Assembly (NCBI RefSeq): GCF_000279145.1
Contig: NC_018178.1
Span: forward strand, 124,001 to 188,000
Length of the DNA stretch: 64,000 nt
Direction: 5' to 3'
From: Melioribacter roseus P3M-2
GTDB taxonomy: Bacteria > Bacteroidota > Ignavibacteria > Ignavibacteriales > Melioribacteraceae
In this document: positions 53,468-63,544 of the stretch, piece by piece
Numbering within the stretch: the first letter of the stretch is position 1
Layout of the letters: each line of letters begins with the position of its first letter
Notes under the pieces: model-generated
What the model was told of the DNA's origin: nothing
The model's input: the letters and a program-made list of their open reading frames with translations, nothing else
The model's database searches: none
Translations under genes and position numbers: made by a program

Positions 53468-54991
53468 CTATTTAATTAATGGTACGTATTCTGCAATCTG
53501 ATTCAACAATGAATCGACCGAAGACTGCGTCATGTGTAAAAATGTCGAAGGATAAACTCCAATCCATACTATAAAAATGAGAATTGGAATAAGCACAATC
53601 ATTTCGCGTTGATTTAAATCCGTAAGCTGTTCTTTCAAAACGGGATTCTTTACTTCGCCAAAAACAACTCTTTGATACATCCACAACAAATAAACCGCCG
53701 CAAATATTACTCCCGTTGCGGCAAATACCACATACCACCAGCTGCCGAGAACTTCCGATTTAAATGCGCCGAGCAGAATTAAGAACTCGCCGATGAAACC
53801 GTTTAAACCGGGCAGTCCGATTGAAGAAAGGGAAACTATCATCAATATTGTAGAATAGAGCGGCACGATTCTGGCAATTCCTCCATAGTATGCAATGTCT
53901 CTTCTGTGAGTTCTCTCATAAATTGCGCCTACCAGCAAGAACAAAGCGCCTGTCGAAAGCCCATGGTTAACCATCTGAATAACGGCTCCCTGCAGCGCTT
54001 CGGAGTTAAACGCAAATATTCCAAGCACTACAAATCCGAGGTGGGATACCGACGAATAAGCCACCAATTTTTTCATATCGGGCTGCACCATTGCGACCAA
54101 CGCGCCGTAGATAATACCTATGACGGCAAGCGCTGAAATTATAGGCGCGTATTGGATGGCAGACTGAGGAAATAAGGGGAGATTGAAACGCACCAATCCG
54201 TATGTTCCCATTTTCAAAAGAACTCCCGCCAGTATTACAGAACCTGCAGTAGGAGCTTCGACGTGCGCATCGGGCAACCAGGTATGCAACGGAAACAAAG
54301 GAACTTTTATTGCAAAACTTAAAAAGAACGCCAGAAACATCCAGTTCTGAATGTCGCGAGTTATAGTCGGAGCCACTTTATAAAGTTCGAGCAGATTTGT
54401 GCTGAAGGCGCCCGTTTGATTGGCGGCATAAACAGCCAGCCAGATAATTGCAACCAGCATCAATAAGCTTCCGAACATCGTATAAAGGAAAAACTTCACG
54501 GAAGCGTAAATTCTTCTCTCCCCTCCCCAAATACCGATAATAAAATACATCGGGATAAGCATTGCTTCCCAGAAGATATAAAACAGAAATAAGTCGAGCG
54601 AAATAAAAACTCCCAACATTCCGGCTTCGAGAAGCAGCATTGAAAACGTAAACATTTTGACGTTCTTATCGATGGCTTTCCACGTGGAAAGCAAAGTAAG
54701 AGGAGTTAAAAATGTTGTCAGCAATACAAGTATTAAAGAAATTCCGTCGACTCCCACAAAATAGCTGACATTCAAACTTTCAATCCAAAGGGTTTGATGC
54801 GTAAATTGGAATCCCGGAGAAGCCGAATTAAATCCCGCATAAACTACGAGAGAAATAACAAATGCAATTAAAGAGATAAATAATCCCGTCCACTTAATGA
54901 ACTTCTCGTTATCCTTTTTTAAAAAGAGCACCAAAATACTGCCGATAATCGGTGTGAATAATAAGTATGTTAATATATTACTGGATTCCAT
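53468..54991 (-). CDS. nuoM: NADH-quinone oxidoreductase subunit M
   Basis: A 507-residue antiporter-like complex I subunit with about 14 membrane helices. FYIFWEAMLIPMYFIIGIWGGERR carries the conserved Glu. SFAIKVPLFPLHTWLPDAHVEAPTAGSVILAGVLLKMGTYGL carries the channel Lys and His. SSVSHLGFVVLGIF and LPGLNGFIGEFLIL are also typical. It lies 21 bp downstream of nuoL. Confidence 0.97.
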   Translation of the reverse strand: MESSNILTYLLFTPIIGSILVLFLKKDNEKFIKWTGLFISLIAFVISLVVYAGFNSASPGFQFTHQTLWIESLNVSYFVGVDGISLILVLLTTFLTPLTLLSTWKAIDKNVKMFTFSMLLLEAGMLGVFISLDLFLFYIFWEAMLIPMYFIIGIWGGERRIYASVKFFLYTMFGSLLMLVAIIWLAVYAANQTGAFSTNLLELYKVAPTITRDIQNWMFLAFFLSFAIKVPLFPLHTWLPDAHVEAPTAGSVILAGVLLKMGTYGLVRFNLPLFPQSAIQYAPIISALAVIGIIYGALVAMVQPDMKKLVAYSSVSHLGFVVLGIFAFNSEALQGAVIQMVNHGLSTGALFLLVGAIYERTHRRDIAYYGGIARIVPLYSTILMIVSLSSIGLPGLNGFIGEFLILLGAFKSEVLGSWWYVVFAATGVIFAAVYLLWMYQRVVFGEVKNPVLKEQLTDLNQREMIVLIPILIFIVWIGVYPSTFLHMTQSSVDSLLNQIAEYVPLIK

Positions 54992-55012
54992 AATCTATAC
55001 GTTTTGTGTTAT

Positions 55013-56959
55013 TTACAAACTCAGAATCAGCCAAAGGAGCGCAATGGCGATTCCCATCATCATTATAAATGCATAAAATTGCACGAAACCGTTTTGTATT
55101 TTTCTGATTACACCCGACAGACCGCCGATAAGACGAGCCGTCCCGTTTACGACTCCGTCAATAACGGCTGCGTCGGTAAATTTCCAAAGAATTTTTTCGG
55201 AGCCTTTTTGAATCGGTTGAACTACTGCGGCTTCGTATAATTCGTCCACATAATATTTATTCAATAATATTCTGTAAAGAGCGGCAAACTTTTCCGACGC
55301 CTTACGGGCAATTTCAGGTTTTTTAGTATAGATATACAAAGCGGCGTAAATGCCAGTCAATGCGAGGGCTACCGAAATAGCCATCAGCAATATTTCTTCG
55401 AAGTGCGTATGGAAACCGTAAATCGACAATTTTTCCATTGCCGGTTGATACACAGGCTCAAGCCATACTTCGAAGAGATTTCCATGTTCGCCGGAAAATA
55501 CTTCAGGTATTCCGATATAGCCGCCGACCACCGACAGAAACGCAAGAATCATCAAAGGAATCGTCATTACCGCTGGAGATTCATGCGGATGAACTTCGTT
55601 ATGATTAAATCTCTCTTTGCCCAGAAACGTCAGCGAGAATAGTCTGAAAATATAAAACGCCGTCAGCATTGCGGTTATTGCTCCGATAATCCAATAGAAC
55701 AAACCGCCGTTTGCATAGGAATACCATAAGATTTCGTCTTTGCTGAAGAAACCGGAAAAACCCGGGAAACCTGCGATTGCAAGCGAAGCAATTAAAAACG
55801 TTACGTAGGTTTTTGGCATATACTTTTTAAGTCCGCCATAATGACGAATATCCTGGCGCTCGTGCATGCCGTGAATTACCGAGCCTGCGCCGAGGAACAA
55901 GAGAGCTTTGAAAAAAGCGTGCGTCATAACGTGAAATATAGAAGCTCCGAAAGCGCCGACGCCTGCGGCGAGAAACATATATCCTAACTGGCTGACAGTA
56001 GAATATGCCAATACTTTTTTAATGTCGTTTTGAACCAATCCGATTGTTGCTGCAAAAATGGCAGTAGCCAAACCGATTACCGCGACAACTGTCATGACAG
56101 CGGGGGCCGACGCAAAGATTATCGACGCTCGTGATACCATATAAACGCCGGCGGTAACCATTGTAGCGGCATGTATCAGCGCCGAGACGGGCGTAGGACC
56201 AGCCATCGCGTCAGGAAGCCAAACATAAAGCGGTATTTGAGCCGACTTGCCGGTAGCTCCGATAAACAAAAACAAAGCGATTAGACCGAAAGTAGTTTCC
56301 GATACCGGAAACGAAGCGGCTTTACTGAAAACTTCGTTGAATGTAAGCGAATCAAATGTATAGAAAATCAAGAACATACCGAGCAGAAAACCGAAGTCGC
56401 CGATTCTGTTTACAACGAACGCCTTTTTGGCGGCTTCGGATGTTGTGCCTTTCTCGAATTTCCTGTCGTACCAGAAGCCGATTAAAAGATATGAACAAAG
56501 ACCGACGCCTTCCCATCCGAGGAATAAAAGCACGAAATTATCGGCGAGGATAAGATTCATCATAGCGAAAATGAATAAATTCAGATACGCAAAGAAACGC
56601 CAGAAGGCTTTGTCGCCGTGCATATAACCGATCGAATAAACATGAATCAAAAATCCGACTCCCGTTACAATCAAAGCCATGGTAAGAGAAAGCTGGTCTA
56701 CCAGATAAGCGGCGTTAATTTTAAGACCCGCGACGGATATCCATGTAAATAATTCAACGGTATTAGACCTCTGGTCGGCGGGCAATCCGAGCGTTTCAAT
56801 AAAAGCCATAACCGTAATAAAGAAACCGAGCCCGACGGCGCCGCTGCCGATTATACCGATTATCTTTTCATTTTTAATCTTTCTGCCGAAAAGTCCGTTA
56901 ATCAGGAATCCGACAAACGGAAATACAACAGTTAAATAGATTAAGTCGATCATTAACAC
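55013..56959 (-). CDS. nuoL: NADH-quinone oxidoreductase subunit L
   Basis: A 648-residue complex I subunit with about 16 membrane helices, including the long lateral helix and C-terminal anchor expected for NuoL. FLGWEGVGLCSYLLIGFWY carries the conserved Glu. GATGKSAQIPLYVWLPDAMAGPTPVSALIHAATMVTAGVY carries the channel residues. STVSQLGYMFLA and GFPGFSGFFSKDEILW also fit. It starts 1 bp after nuoK ends. Confidence 0.97.
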   Translation of the reverse strand: MLMIDLIYLTVVFPFVGFLINGLFGRKIKNEKIIGIIGSGAVGLGFFITVMAFIETLGLPADQRSNTVELFTWISVAGLKINAAYLVDQLSLTMALIVTGVGFLIHVYSIGYMHGDKAFWRFFAYLNLFIFAMMNLILADNFVLLFLGWEGVGLCSYLLIGFWYDRKFEKGTTSEAAKKAFVVNRIGDFGFLLGMFLIFYTFDSLTFNEVFSKAASFPVSETTFGLIALFLFIGATGKSAQIPLYVWLPDAMAGPTPVSALIHAATMVTAGVYMVSRASIIFASAPAVMTVVAVIGLATAIFAATIGLVQNDIKKVLAYSTVSQLGYMFLAAGVGAFGASIFHVMTHAFFKALLFLGAGSVIHGMHERQDIRHYGGLKKYMPKTYVTFLIASLAIAGFPGFSGFFSKDEILWYSYANGGLFYWIIGAITAMLTAFYIFRLFSLTFLGKERFNHNEVHPHESPAVMTIPLMILAFLSVVGGYIGIPEVFSGEHGNLFEVWLEPVYQPAMEKLSIYGFHTHFEEILLMAISVALALTGIYAALYIYTKKPEIARKASEKFAALYRILLNKYYVDELYEAAVVQPIQKGSEKILWKFTDAAVIDGVVNGTARLIGGLSGVIRKIQNGFVQFYAFIMMMGIAIALLWLILSL

Positions 56960-56960
56960 C

Positions 56961-57269
56961 TTACCATTTGAAAATATTGATTTCGTCTATATTGACCGTA
57001 AGTTTATTACGGAAGATCGCTATAATTATCGCCAGGCCCACGGCAGCTTCGGCTGCAGCCACTGTCATAACAAAAAACACAAACACCTGTCCGGCCGGAT
57101 TTCCTAAATACGAAGAAAATGTAACCAGCGCCAAATTTGCAGAATTAAGCATCAATTCGATACACATAAAAACAACAATTGCATTCCTGCGTAAAAGCAC
57201 GCCCGTAACTCCTACGGTAAACATAAAGGCGCTTAAAACCAGATAATATTCCATTGGTATATTTGTCAT
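56961..57269 (-). CDS. nuoK: NADH-quinone oxidoreductase subunit K
   Basis: A 102-residue complex I subunit with three membrane helices. Glu in [16 protein letters not shown] and Glu in [18 protein letters not shown] are the conserved intramembrane carboxylates of NuoK. It lies 20 bp after nuoJ. Confidence 0.97.
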   Translation of the reverse strand: MTNIPMEYYLVLSAFMFTVGVTGVLLRRNAIVVFMCIELMLNSANLALVTFSSYLGNPAGQVFVFFVMTVAAAEAAVGLAIIIAIFRNKLTVNIDEINIFKW

Positions 57270-57289
57270 TACAACGGCTCCGTCGGAAT

Positions 57290-57799
57290 TTATTCAAATT
57301 TTCTTTTTGCCAAAATCAAAGCTCCGATTGTGGCTGCCAACAGCAAAAAGCCCGCTACTTCGAACGGGATAATATAATTAGTATAGAGTTCCCTGCCGAT
57401 CGACTGGATCGTTCCGATTTCCACGCTTTTCATTACATCGGGCGACGCGTTTCTCGATGGCGCGCCGTATAATATTATGTATGCCACCTGGAGAAATACG
57501 AATATCGAAATACCGATTGCAAAATATTTTAACAATTTCTTTTCGCTGAAGATCTTAGCTTCGCTGTCGGTGCGCAACAGCATTATTACGAAAAGGAAGA
57601 GCACCATAATCGCGCCGGCGTAGACGATAATTTGAGCGACGGCAATAAATTGCGCATTGAGCAATAAATAGAGCCCTGCCAGCGCAAAGAAATTAAGAAT
57701 AAGAAAGAGAGCGCTTATTACCGCATTTCTCCTTGTGATCATCATTATTGACGAAACTGCCGCAATCAGCGCCAGAATAATAAAAAGTGCTAATTCCAT
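57290..57799 (-). CDS. nuoJ: NADH-quinone oxidoreductase subunit J
   Basis: A 169-residue complex I subunit with five membrane helices. [49 protein letters not shown] is the conserved core with the pi-bulge tyrosine-glycine region ([10 protein letters not shown]). Its start codon is directly adjacent to the asnS stop, so no promoter of its own is likely in between. NuoA-I are not in the window. Confidence 0.96.
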   Translation of the reverse strand: MELALFIILALIAAVSSIMMITRRNAVISALFLILNFFALAGLYLLLNAQFIAVAQIIVYAGAIMVLFLFVIMLLRTDSEAKIFSEKKLLKYFAIGISIFVFLQVAYIILYGAPSRNASPDVMKSVEIGTIQSIGRELYTNYIIPFEVAGFLLLAATIGALILAKRKFE

Positions 57800-59098
57800 T
57801 TACGGTGTATTCCTGTAAATCATTCTGGGAAATGGTATTGCTTCTCTTAAATGCTCCAGTCCGCAAATCCAGCTAACGGTTCTTTCCAAACCGAGTCCGA
57901 AACCCGAGTGCGGAACCGAACCGTATCTGCGCAAGTCAAGATACCATTCGAAAAATTCCTGAGGCAGATTATGTTCTTTTATTCTGGAAATGAGCGTGTC
58001 GTAGTCGTCTTCTCTCTGGCTGCCTCCGATAATTTCCCCGTAGCCTTCTGGCGCAAGCACGTCGACGGCAAGAGCAAGATTAGGATTCTCGGGGTCTCTT
58101 TTCATGTAAAACGCTTTTACTTCCGCAGGATATCTGTGAACCATTACAGGGCGGTCAAATTGCTCGGAAATAATAGTTTCGTCGGCGCCTCCAAAATCGT
58201 CTCCCCATTTGAAATCGACGCCGTTTTTCTTCAGAATTTCGACCGCCTCGTCGTACGTAATTCTCGGGAAGGGCCGCATTACTTTTTCGAGTTTCGAAGT
58301 ATCGCGTTCGAGCTCTTTCAGTTCTTCTTTTCTGTCTTCCAAAACCGTTTGAACTATATATTCCAGAAACTCCTCAGCCAGGTCCATATTATCGTTCAAG
58401 TCGTAAAAAGCCATTTCTGGTTCGACCATCCAGAACTCGGTAAGGTGTCTCCTGGTTTTCGATTTTTCCGCTCTGAAGGTAGGCCCGAAAGTATAAACTT
58501 TTCCGAGAGCCAGCGCTCCGCTTTCGGCATACAGTTGTCCCGACTGCGTAAGGTAGGCTTTACCCAGATCGAAATAATCCATTTCGAAAAGGGTCGAAGT
58601 GCCTTCGCATGCATTCGGGGTTATAATCGGAGCGTCGAAAAGAGTGAATCCGTGCGAATCGAAAAAGTCTCGAATGGCTTTAACAACGCGATGTCTTATT
58701 TTAAGAATAGCCACCTGCTTTTTAGACCTTACCCACAAATGGCGGTGATCGATCAAAAATTCGATGCCGTGTTCTTTCGGGGTAATGGGGTATTCCTGCG
58801 AGAGTGAAATTAATTTCAGATCAGTAACGTCGAGTTCATAACCGCCAATTGCGCGCTTGTCTTCCCTTACTGCTCCTTTGACTTCAAAGGAAGATTCTTG
58901 CGTTATTTTGTCGGCTAATTCAAAAATTTCGGGTGCAACATTCCCTTTGAAAACTACACACTGGAGATAGCCTGTGCCGTCTCTCATTATAAGGAATTTA
59001 ATTTTTCCGCTGGAGCGTTTGTGGTAAAGCCAGCCTTTTAAGCTGACTTCCTTACCGACGTGCTCTCTTAAATCTTTAATATAAACAGAAGGTCTCAT
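57800..59098 (-). CDS. asnS: Asparaginyl-tRNA synthetase
   Basis: A 432-residue class IIb synthetase that charges tRNA-Asn. The OB-fold anticodon-binding domain (residues 1-115) opens [31 protein letters not shown]. Class II motif 2 is [25 protein letters not shown], and motif 3 is [16 protein letters not shown]. The ending RMIYRNTP is typical of AsnS, not AspS. It heads the nuoJKLMN unit with zero spacing to nuoJ, so the two are probably on one transcript. Confidence 0.96.
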   Translation of the reverse strand: MRPSVYIKDLREHVGKEVSLKGWLYHKRSSGKIKFLIMRDGTGYLQCVVFKGNVAPEIFELADKITQESSFEVKGAVREDKRAIGGYELDVTDLKLISLSQEYPITPKEHGIEFLIDHRHLWVRSKKQVAILKIRHRVVKAIRDFFDSHGFTLFDAPIITPNACEGTSTLFEMDYFDLGKAYLTQSGQLYAESGALALGKVYTFGPTFRAEKSKTRRHLTEFWMVEPEMAFYDLNDNMDLAEEFLEYIVQTVLEDRKEELKELERDTSKLEKVMRPFPRITYDEAVEILKKNGVDFKWGDDFGGADETIISEQFDRPVMVHRYPAEVKAFYMKRDPENPNLALAVDVLAPEGYGEIIGGSQREDDYDTLISRIKEHNLPQEFFEWYLDLRRYGSVPHSGFGLGLERTVSWICGLEHLREAIPFPRMIYRNTP

Positions 59099-59178
59099 TA
59101 TCTGGAAATTCTCGAAAAATTATAATCAAATATAATGAAGTGACTTATTATAATGCAAAAAAAGATGATTCTTTATGT

Positions 59179-60735
59179 TCATTGTTTTGCCAATTCGGTT
59201 AAAACCTTTTTGCCGAAAATTTCTTCGAACAGTTTTTTCCTCCGCTCCAGATTCCACAGTTCGATAACAGGTTCCATGCTTTTTTTATGTTTTACAGTGA
59301 TTATTACCTTTTTAGGTTCAACCGAAGCAGATAGACGGCTTACAATTTTTCTGTGCGTTCTGTCGAAGGAATCGGCAATTCTGAGAATTGACGAAAGTTT
59401 TTTTATTATTTCCCTGGTCTGATCGTTTAATTTCATAAATTCGGAGTGACCAGGTTTGGGATGACTTTTTCTGTGATACCGCGCGGTGTGCGCTATAATT
59501 TCGATTTCATTTTCCGAAAACCCGAGCAACTCGCTGTTCTTAATTATATAATAGCTGTGATGATGGTGATTTGTATGCGAGATGTGATAACCGACGTCAT
59601 GTAATATCGATGCGGCTTCGAGATATTCGCGGCATTCGGGTTTTAATTTATGAAGCGGAACAAGGTCGTCATAAAGCTCCAAAGCCAACCGCGATACATG
59701 AATGCAATGCTTTCTGTCGTATTCGCATTTTTCAGCCAGATGCATAACGGATTCTTTGCGTATGTCAGCCAAAACCGGCTTCGATTTTTCCGAGGCGCTT
59801 TTTTGTAAAGTATCGATGATTATGCCCTCCCGAAGAGCATATCCGGAAATTGTCATTTCGTTGATCCCGAGCAAGTCAAAAATTGTTTCGAGAATAATAA
59901 CTCCGGCGGGAATAATATCGGCGCGTTTTTCGTCGAGCCCTTTTATCTTTTTTCTTTTTTCAGGCGTTTTTTTAGAAAGCGCTTCTTTTACGACCTCCTT
60001 CAATTCGTTTTTGGAAAAAGTAAAATTATTCAGGATGGCTGAGTCGCTCGTTTTTTTCTTCTTCGCATTAATCATAAATCCGCACGACATTATCGTGCCG
60101 GAAGAGCCGACAATTTTATCGACGCGGAATTGTTTCAATTGATTTGCCACGGGAAAAATTTCGCCTTCGACCCATCTTCTGCAGGCTTCGACTCGCGAAG
60201 GAGTGATCTTAAAATCAGGAAAAAACTTTTCAGATAATCTTACGGCTCCCAATTTCAAGCTAACCGAGAAATCGATATGCCCTTCAAAGCCCACGACAAA
60301 TTCAGTGCTCCCGCCTCCTATATCCACCAACAACGTTCTGTTGTTATAAATTGGCAAAGCTTTTAAGGCTCCGAGATAAATCAAACGGGCTTCTTCGTGC
60401 CCGCTTACCACTTCAATCTCGACGCCTGTTTTCTGCCTTACTAATTCGATAAACTCGTTCCGGTTATGCGCTTCTCTTACGGCGCTTGTAGCGACAGCTC
60501 TAATAATTGCGTTATGCGAAGCCGCTATCTCTTTAAATCGAACCAGGCAATCTACGGCTCTTTTTATCGCCGCGGGCAATATCTTTTTGATATCCGTACT
60601 GCTGCCTTCGCCCAGACGAATAACTTCTTTTTCCCGGTCTATAATTTCAAAATTTCCTTTGTTCTTAATTTTAACCACAATAAGATGAAAAGAATTTGTG
60701 CCGATATCGATGGCGGCAAGATTTTTATTTAGCAT
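59179..60735 (-). CDS. Ppx/GppA phosphatase with C-terminal HD domain
   Basis: A 518-residue exopolyphosphatase/guanosine pentaphosphatase. The ASKHA fold (residues 1-305) has AAIDIGTNSFHLIV, GHEEARLIYLG with the catalytic glutamate, and LLVDIGGGSTEFVVG. The C-terminal 200 residues hold an HD-type region (ASILHDVGYHISHTNHHHHSYY). It would break down polyphosphate and/or pppGpp, linking it to phosphate and stringent responses. It overlaps the glycosyltransferase gene by 11 bp. The long run of five histidines after SHT is notable but fits the HD region. Confidence 0.92.
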   Translation of the reverse strand: MLNKNLAAIDIGTNSFHLIVVKIKNKGNFEIIDREKEVIRLGEGSSTDIKKILPAAIKRAVDCLVRFKEIAASHNAIIRAVATSAVREAHNRNEFIELVRQKTGVEIEVVSGHEEARLIYLGALKALPIYNNRTLLVDIGGGSTEFVVGFEGHIDFSVSLKLGAVRLSEKFFPDFKITPSRVEACRRWVEGEIFPVANQLKQFRVDKIVGSSGTIMSCGFMINAKKKKTSDSAILNNFTFSKNELKEVVKEALSKKTPEKRKKIKGLDEKRADIIPAGVIILETIFDLLGINEMTISGYALREGIIIDTLQKSASEKSKPVLADIRKESVMHLAEKCEYDRKHCIHVSRLALELYDDLVPLHKLKPECREYLEAASILHDVGYHISHTNHHHHSYYIIKNSELLGFSENEIEIIAHTARYHRKSHPKPGHSEFMKLNDQTREIIKKLSSILRIADSFDRTHRKIVSRLSASVEPKKVIITVKHKKSMEPVIELWNLERRKKLFEEIFGKKVLTELAKQ

Positions 60736-61816
60736 GCTCTTTATCCCGTGAATTTAAAATCGAATTGCAAAGAGAAATAACTTCGTCGACGCCGATGTCC
60801 GAAACCAGGTCGGATTTTCTCAAGAAAAATTTATTATTGCCCAGCGGAGCCCAATTGAAAGGATTCGTCGGACCGAAGAGCGAAATTTGCGGGGTTTCGG
60901 TAGCCCCAGCCACATGCATAATCCCCGTATCGTTTGTAATAAAAAGATCGCTGATGGAAATCAAAGCGGCGATTTCCGGAATGCTCCTGTTAATAAAATA
61001 TCCCGCTTCAAAATTGAGATTATCCCGGAGAAATTCAATTTCGTTCCTGTCGGCGGAGCTTCCCGTAATGTAAATTTTTGCCTTGAACTTTTCTTTTATG
61101 TATTTAATCAGCTCTAGAAAATTTTCCATCGGCCATCTGTTTTGAGGCTTTCCGGCTCCCACATGAAACCCCACTAATTTTTCGCCTTCGAGCTGTAATG
61201 CAAAGTTACGCGCGAAGTCCATATCTTTTTGGTCGAATTCAATCCGGGATTTGAAATCCTTGGTCGTAACTTTAAACGGTCTGACAATATCGAGTATGAA
61301 ATCCGAAACATGAGCGTCTGGGTTAACGCGCCAATCGAGATCAATCCCGTAATGAAACAAATACGATATATAATTTTCCTTTCCGTTCAACGACGCCGGA
61401 CCTATCTTAATAGCGGTGTTCGAAAACGCAGCCAATATGCAACTGGTTTTCGATATTGCCACGGTTGCCGGCACAATCGCAACGTCGTATTTTTTTCGAA
61501 GAACGCGGAATAATTTTATAATGTAAAAAGGGTTGAATATTTTTTTCTTATCGAAAACGAAGAGTTTGTCGATAAATTTATTTTTCGTTACCGCATAAAA
61601 ATTTTCCGGGCTTGCAATCAACGTCACTTCCGCCGTCGGGAACGATTCTTTTACCGCTCTGAAAAGCGAAACGCTCGCCAGCATGTCTCCGAGTTGATTA
61701 TGCTGTCGAACAATCAAAATTCTTTTCGGCAAACCGAGATTAAAGTCGTTCAGACTTTCAACTGAGAAATATTTTTTCAGAAATGATTCGAAAGGATTTT
61801 TCTTTTGACGGGACAT
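60725..61816 (-). CDS. Glycosyltransferase family 9 (heptosyltransferase-like)
   Basis: A 363-residue GT-B enzyme of the ADP-heptose:LPS heptosyltransferase group. ILIVRQHNQLGDMLASVSLFRAV is the N-terminal motif, KLVGFHVGAGKPQNRWPMENF the acceptor-side block, and FITNDTGIMHVAGATETPQISLFGPTNPFNWAPLG the donor-binding site. It would add a sugar to the lipopolysaccharide core or a similar envelope glycan. No other LPS gene is adjacent. Its start overlaps the neighbouring stop by 1 bp. Confidence 0.92.
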   Translation of the reverse strand: MSRQKKNPFESFLKKYFSVESLNDFNLGLPKRILIVRQHNQLGDMLASVSLFRAVKESFPTAEVTLIASPENFYAVTKNKFIDKLFVFDKKKIFNPFYIIKLFRVLRKKYDVAIVPATVAISKTSCILAAFSNTAIKIGPASLNGKENYISYLFHYGIDLDWRVNPDAHVSDFILDIVRPFKVTTKDFKSRIEFDQKDMDFARNFALQLEGEKLVGFHVGAGKPQNRWPMENFLELIKYIKEKFKAKIYITGSSADRNEIEFLRDNLNFEAGYFINRSIPEIAALISISDLFITNDTGIMHVAGATETPQISLFGPTNPFNWAPLGNNKFFLRKSDLVSDIGVDEVISLCNSILNSRDKEHAK

Positions 61817-62028
61817 CAGGAATTATTGTTTTCTTTCGGTTTAATTTCTTCGAATTTCGCTTCTATTACGTCTTCTTTATTGATTTTATATTTTGAATTC
61901 TTTCCGGATTTCGGACTTTTATTTGTTTTTGAATCGTCCGATTTAAGCGCCCTGAAAACGGCTTTAATCAATCGGTAAATTATAGTCACCAAAAGTATCC
62001 ATATAATAACTCTCAAAATACTAATCAT
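61816..62028 (-). CDS. Small single-pass membrane protein of unknown function
   Basis: A 70-residue protein: one hydrophobic helix (residues 3-20, ISILRVIIWILLVTIIYRL) followed by a charged, lysine-rich cytoplasmic tail ending in EDVIEAKFEEIKP. The acidic tail motif resembles small DUF4834-like membrane proteins of Bacteroidota, but I am not sure of the family. It overlaps both neighbours by 1-8 bp and is surely co-translated with the deoxynucleoside kinase. Confidence 0.75.
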   Translation of the reverse strand: MISILRVIIWILLVTIIYRLIKAVFRALKSDDSKTNKSPKSGKNSKYKINKEDVIEAKFEEIKPKENNNS

Positions 62029-62671
62029 TATTGCTTGCCTCCGGTTTGAAGTACTCTATAAAACCCCTGTCTTCTCTGAATATCTGTTCGTAGAGTTCGT
62101 CGAAATCTTTTTTGTTATTAACAAAATCGATTTCCGATGTATTGACAATAAGAAGAGGAGTTTGACTGTATTTGAAAAAGAAATTATTGTATGCTTCCGC
62201 TAATTCCACGATGTATGCCCGGGTCAGGTGCTTTTCCATAGGCCTGGCGCGCTTTTTAATATTGTGCATCAGCCTGTCGATACTCGCCTGCAGAAAAATT
62301 ACCAAATCCGGCTTGGGAATATCGCGCTCCAATAACGGAAAGATCGACTCGTAGAGTTTTAGCTCCTCGCCTTGCAAATTGAGATATGCAAATATCTTGT
62401 CTTTGTCGAAGATGTAATCGGATACGATATAACGGGCAAACAAATCCTGTTGATTTAGCTGCTGTTGCTGTTTGTAACGATTCACAAGAAAAAACATTTG
62501 AGTCTGGAACGCATATCGATGTCGGTCTTCGTAGAATTTTTCGAGGAAGGGATTTTCCTGGAATTCTTCGAGAATCAGATTGGCGTCGAGTTTTTCGGCA
62601 AGCATTTTTGCCAATGTGGTTTTGCCAGCCCCGATAACGCCTTCGATTGCTATATATCTGATATCCTGCAC
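62021..62671 (-). CDS. Deoxynucleoside kinase (dGK/dCK family)
   Basis: A 216-residue kinase that phosphorylates deoxynucleosides for salvage. The P-loop is IEGVIGAGKTTLA (residues 9-21). EEFQENPFLEKFYEDRHRYAFQTQMFFLVNRY is the substrate-site block with the usual ENPF and the Gln-Met segment, and KKRARPMEK the lid with arginines. VSDYIFDKDKIFA matches the DRS-like motif region in this family. It follows folK by 11 bp. Which deoxynucleoside it prefers cannot be told. Confidence 0.92.
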   Translation of the reverse strand: MQDIRYIAIEGVIGAGKTTLAKMLAEKLDANLILEEFQENPFLEKFYEDRHRYAFQTQMFFLVNRYKQQQQLNQQDLFARYIVSDYIFDKDKIFAYLNLQGEELKLYESIFPLLERDIPKPDLVIFLQASIDRLMHNIKKRARPMEKHLTRAYIVELAEAYNNFFFKYSQTPLLIVNTSEIDFVNNKKDFDELYEQIFREDRGFIEYFKPEASNND

Positions 62672-62682
62672 CGTTGAGCGCC

Positions 62683-63186
62683 TTATATTAAAGTTGAATC
62701 GAGTTTACCGATAATATATCGATCGAGATCGGAGAAATCAATTTCCCTCAGTTTTTTCTTTTGACCCGGCGGAACGTAATCCGGCGCAATTTCCAATAAC
62801 GGAACTATCACAAAATCCCTTTTGAAAACTTCCGGGTGAGGAATAATAATGTCGCCCGTGTCATAAACCAACGTGTTGAGGAAAAGAATGTCGAGGTCGA
62901 TTTCGCGCGGACCCCATTTTACGTCGTCTTCCTTTCTACCCAAATCCTTTTCGATATTTTTCAAGAATTCAAACAAACCGATTACACCGAGACCCGTGTC
63001 GATTTCGATTACAGCGTTATAAAAATTCTCCTGGTTCGGATTTCCGTACGGCTTACTTTCGTATACCGAAGAGACGGCAAGCACTTTACAACTTTCGTGC
63101 TCTTTGATTTTTTTAACGGCTTCCCTCAAAGACTGAAGACGATTGCCTTTGTTCGAGCCGAGACCGATATAGATATTATCTACCAT
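62683..63186 (-). CDS. folK: 2-amino-4-hydroxy-6-hydroxymethyldihydropteridine pyrophosphokinase (HPPK)
   Basis: A 167-residue folate-biosynthesis enzyme that transfers pyrophosphate from ATP to the pterin. YIGLGSNKGNRLQSLREAV is the N-terminal signature, and KWGPREIDLDILFLNTLVYD with IIPHPEVFKRDFVIVPLLEIAPD is the catalytic block. It overlaps folB by 11 bp, so the aldolase product is handed to a co-made enzyme. Confidence 0.97.
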   Translation of the reverse strand: MVDNIYIGLGSNKGNRLQSLREAVKKIKEHESCKVLAVSSVYESKPYGNPNQENFYNAVIEIDTGLGVIGLFEFLKNIEKDLGRKEDDVKWGPREIDLDILFLNTLVYDTGDIIIPHPEVFKRDFVIVPLLEIAPDYVPPGQKKKLREIDFSDLDRYIIGKLDSTLI

Positions 63187-63544
63187 TTTCTTTAATTACC
63201 TCCGCTTCGACATAATCGATTACTCCGCCGACCGGAACGTGATGCTTCCTTACGCGTACTGCAATTTTCTTGATTGAAGGATATTTTTCCAATAATCCGT
63301 CGGCAATTATTGTAGCCAAAGTTTCAATCAAATATAATTTTTTTTGATGAACGAGACTATTGATGTATTTATATACTTCGTCGTAATTAATAGTAAGTTT
63401 CAAGTCGTCTTTTGCCGCGGCTTCCGAAAAATCGGTATAAATATCGACGTCGGCTTCGAATTTTCCGCCGATATTCTGTTCTTCCTTCAAAGCGCCGTGA
63501 TAAGCATAGAAAACAGCGTTTCTTAATCGAATTATATTCGTCAT
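63176..63544 (-). CDS. folB: Dihydroneopterin aldolase
   Basis: A 122-residue aldolase that makes hydroxymethyl-dihydropterin for folate synthesis. Signatures: VFYAYHGALKEEQNIGGKFEADVDIYTD with the catalytic region, INYDEVYKYINSLV and LIETLATIIADGLLEKYPSIKKIAVRVRKHHVPVGG. It overlaps the EamA stop by 4 bp and folK by 11 bp. Confidence 0.97.
   Translation of the reverse strand: MTNIIRLRNAVFYAYHGALKEEQNIGGKFEADVDIYTDFSEAAAKDDLKLTINYDEVYKYINSLVHQKKLYLIETLATIIADGLLEKYPSIKKIAVRVRKHHVPVGGVIDYVEAEVIKENGR

Noticed and set aside
57851-58807. 318-residue frame antisense to asnS
   Set aside because: Shadow of the conserved synthetase; no ribosome site or family features.
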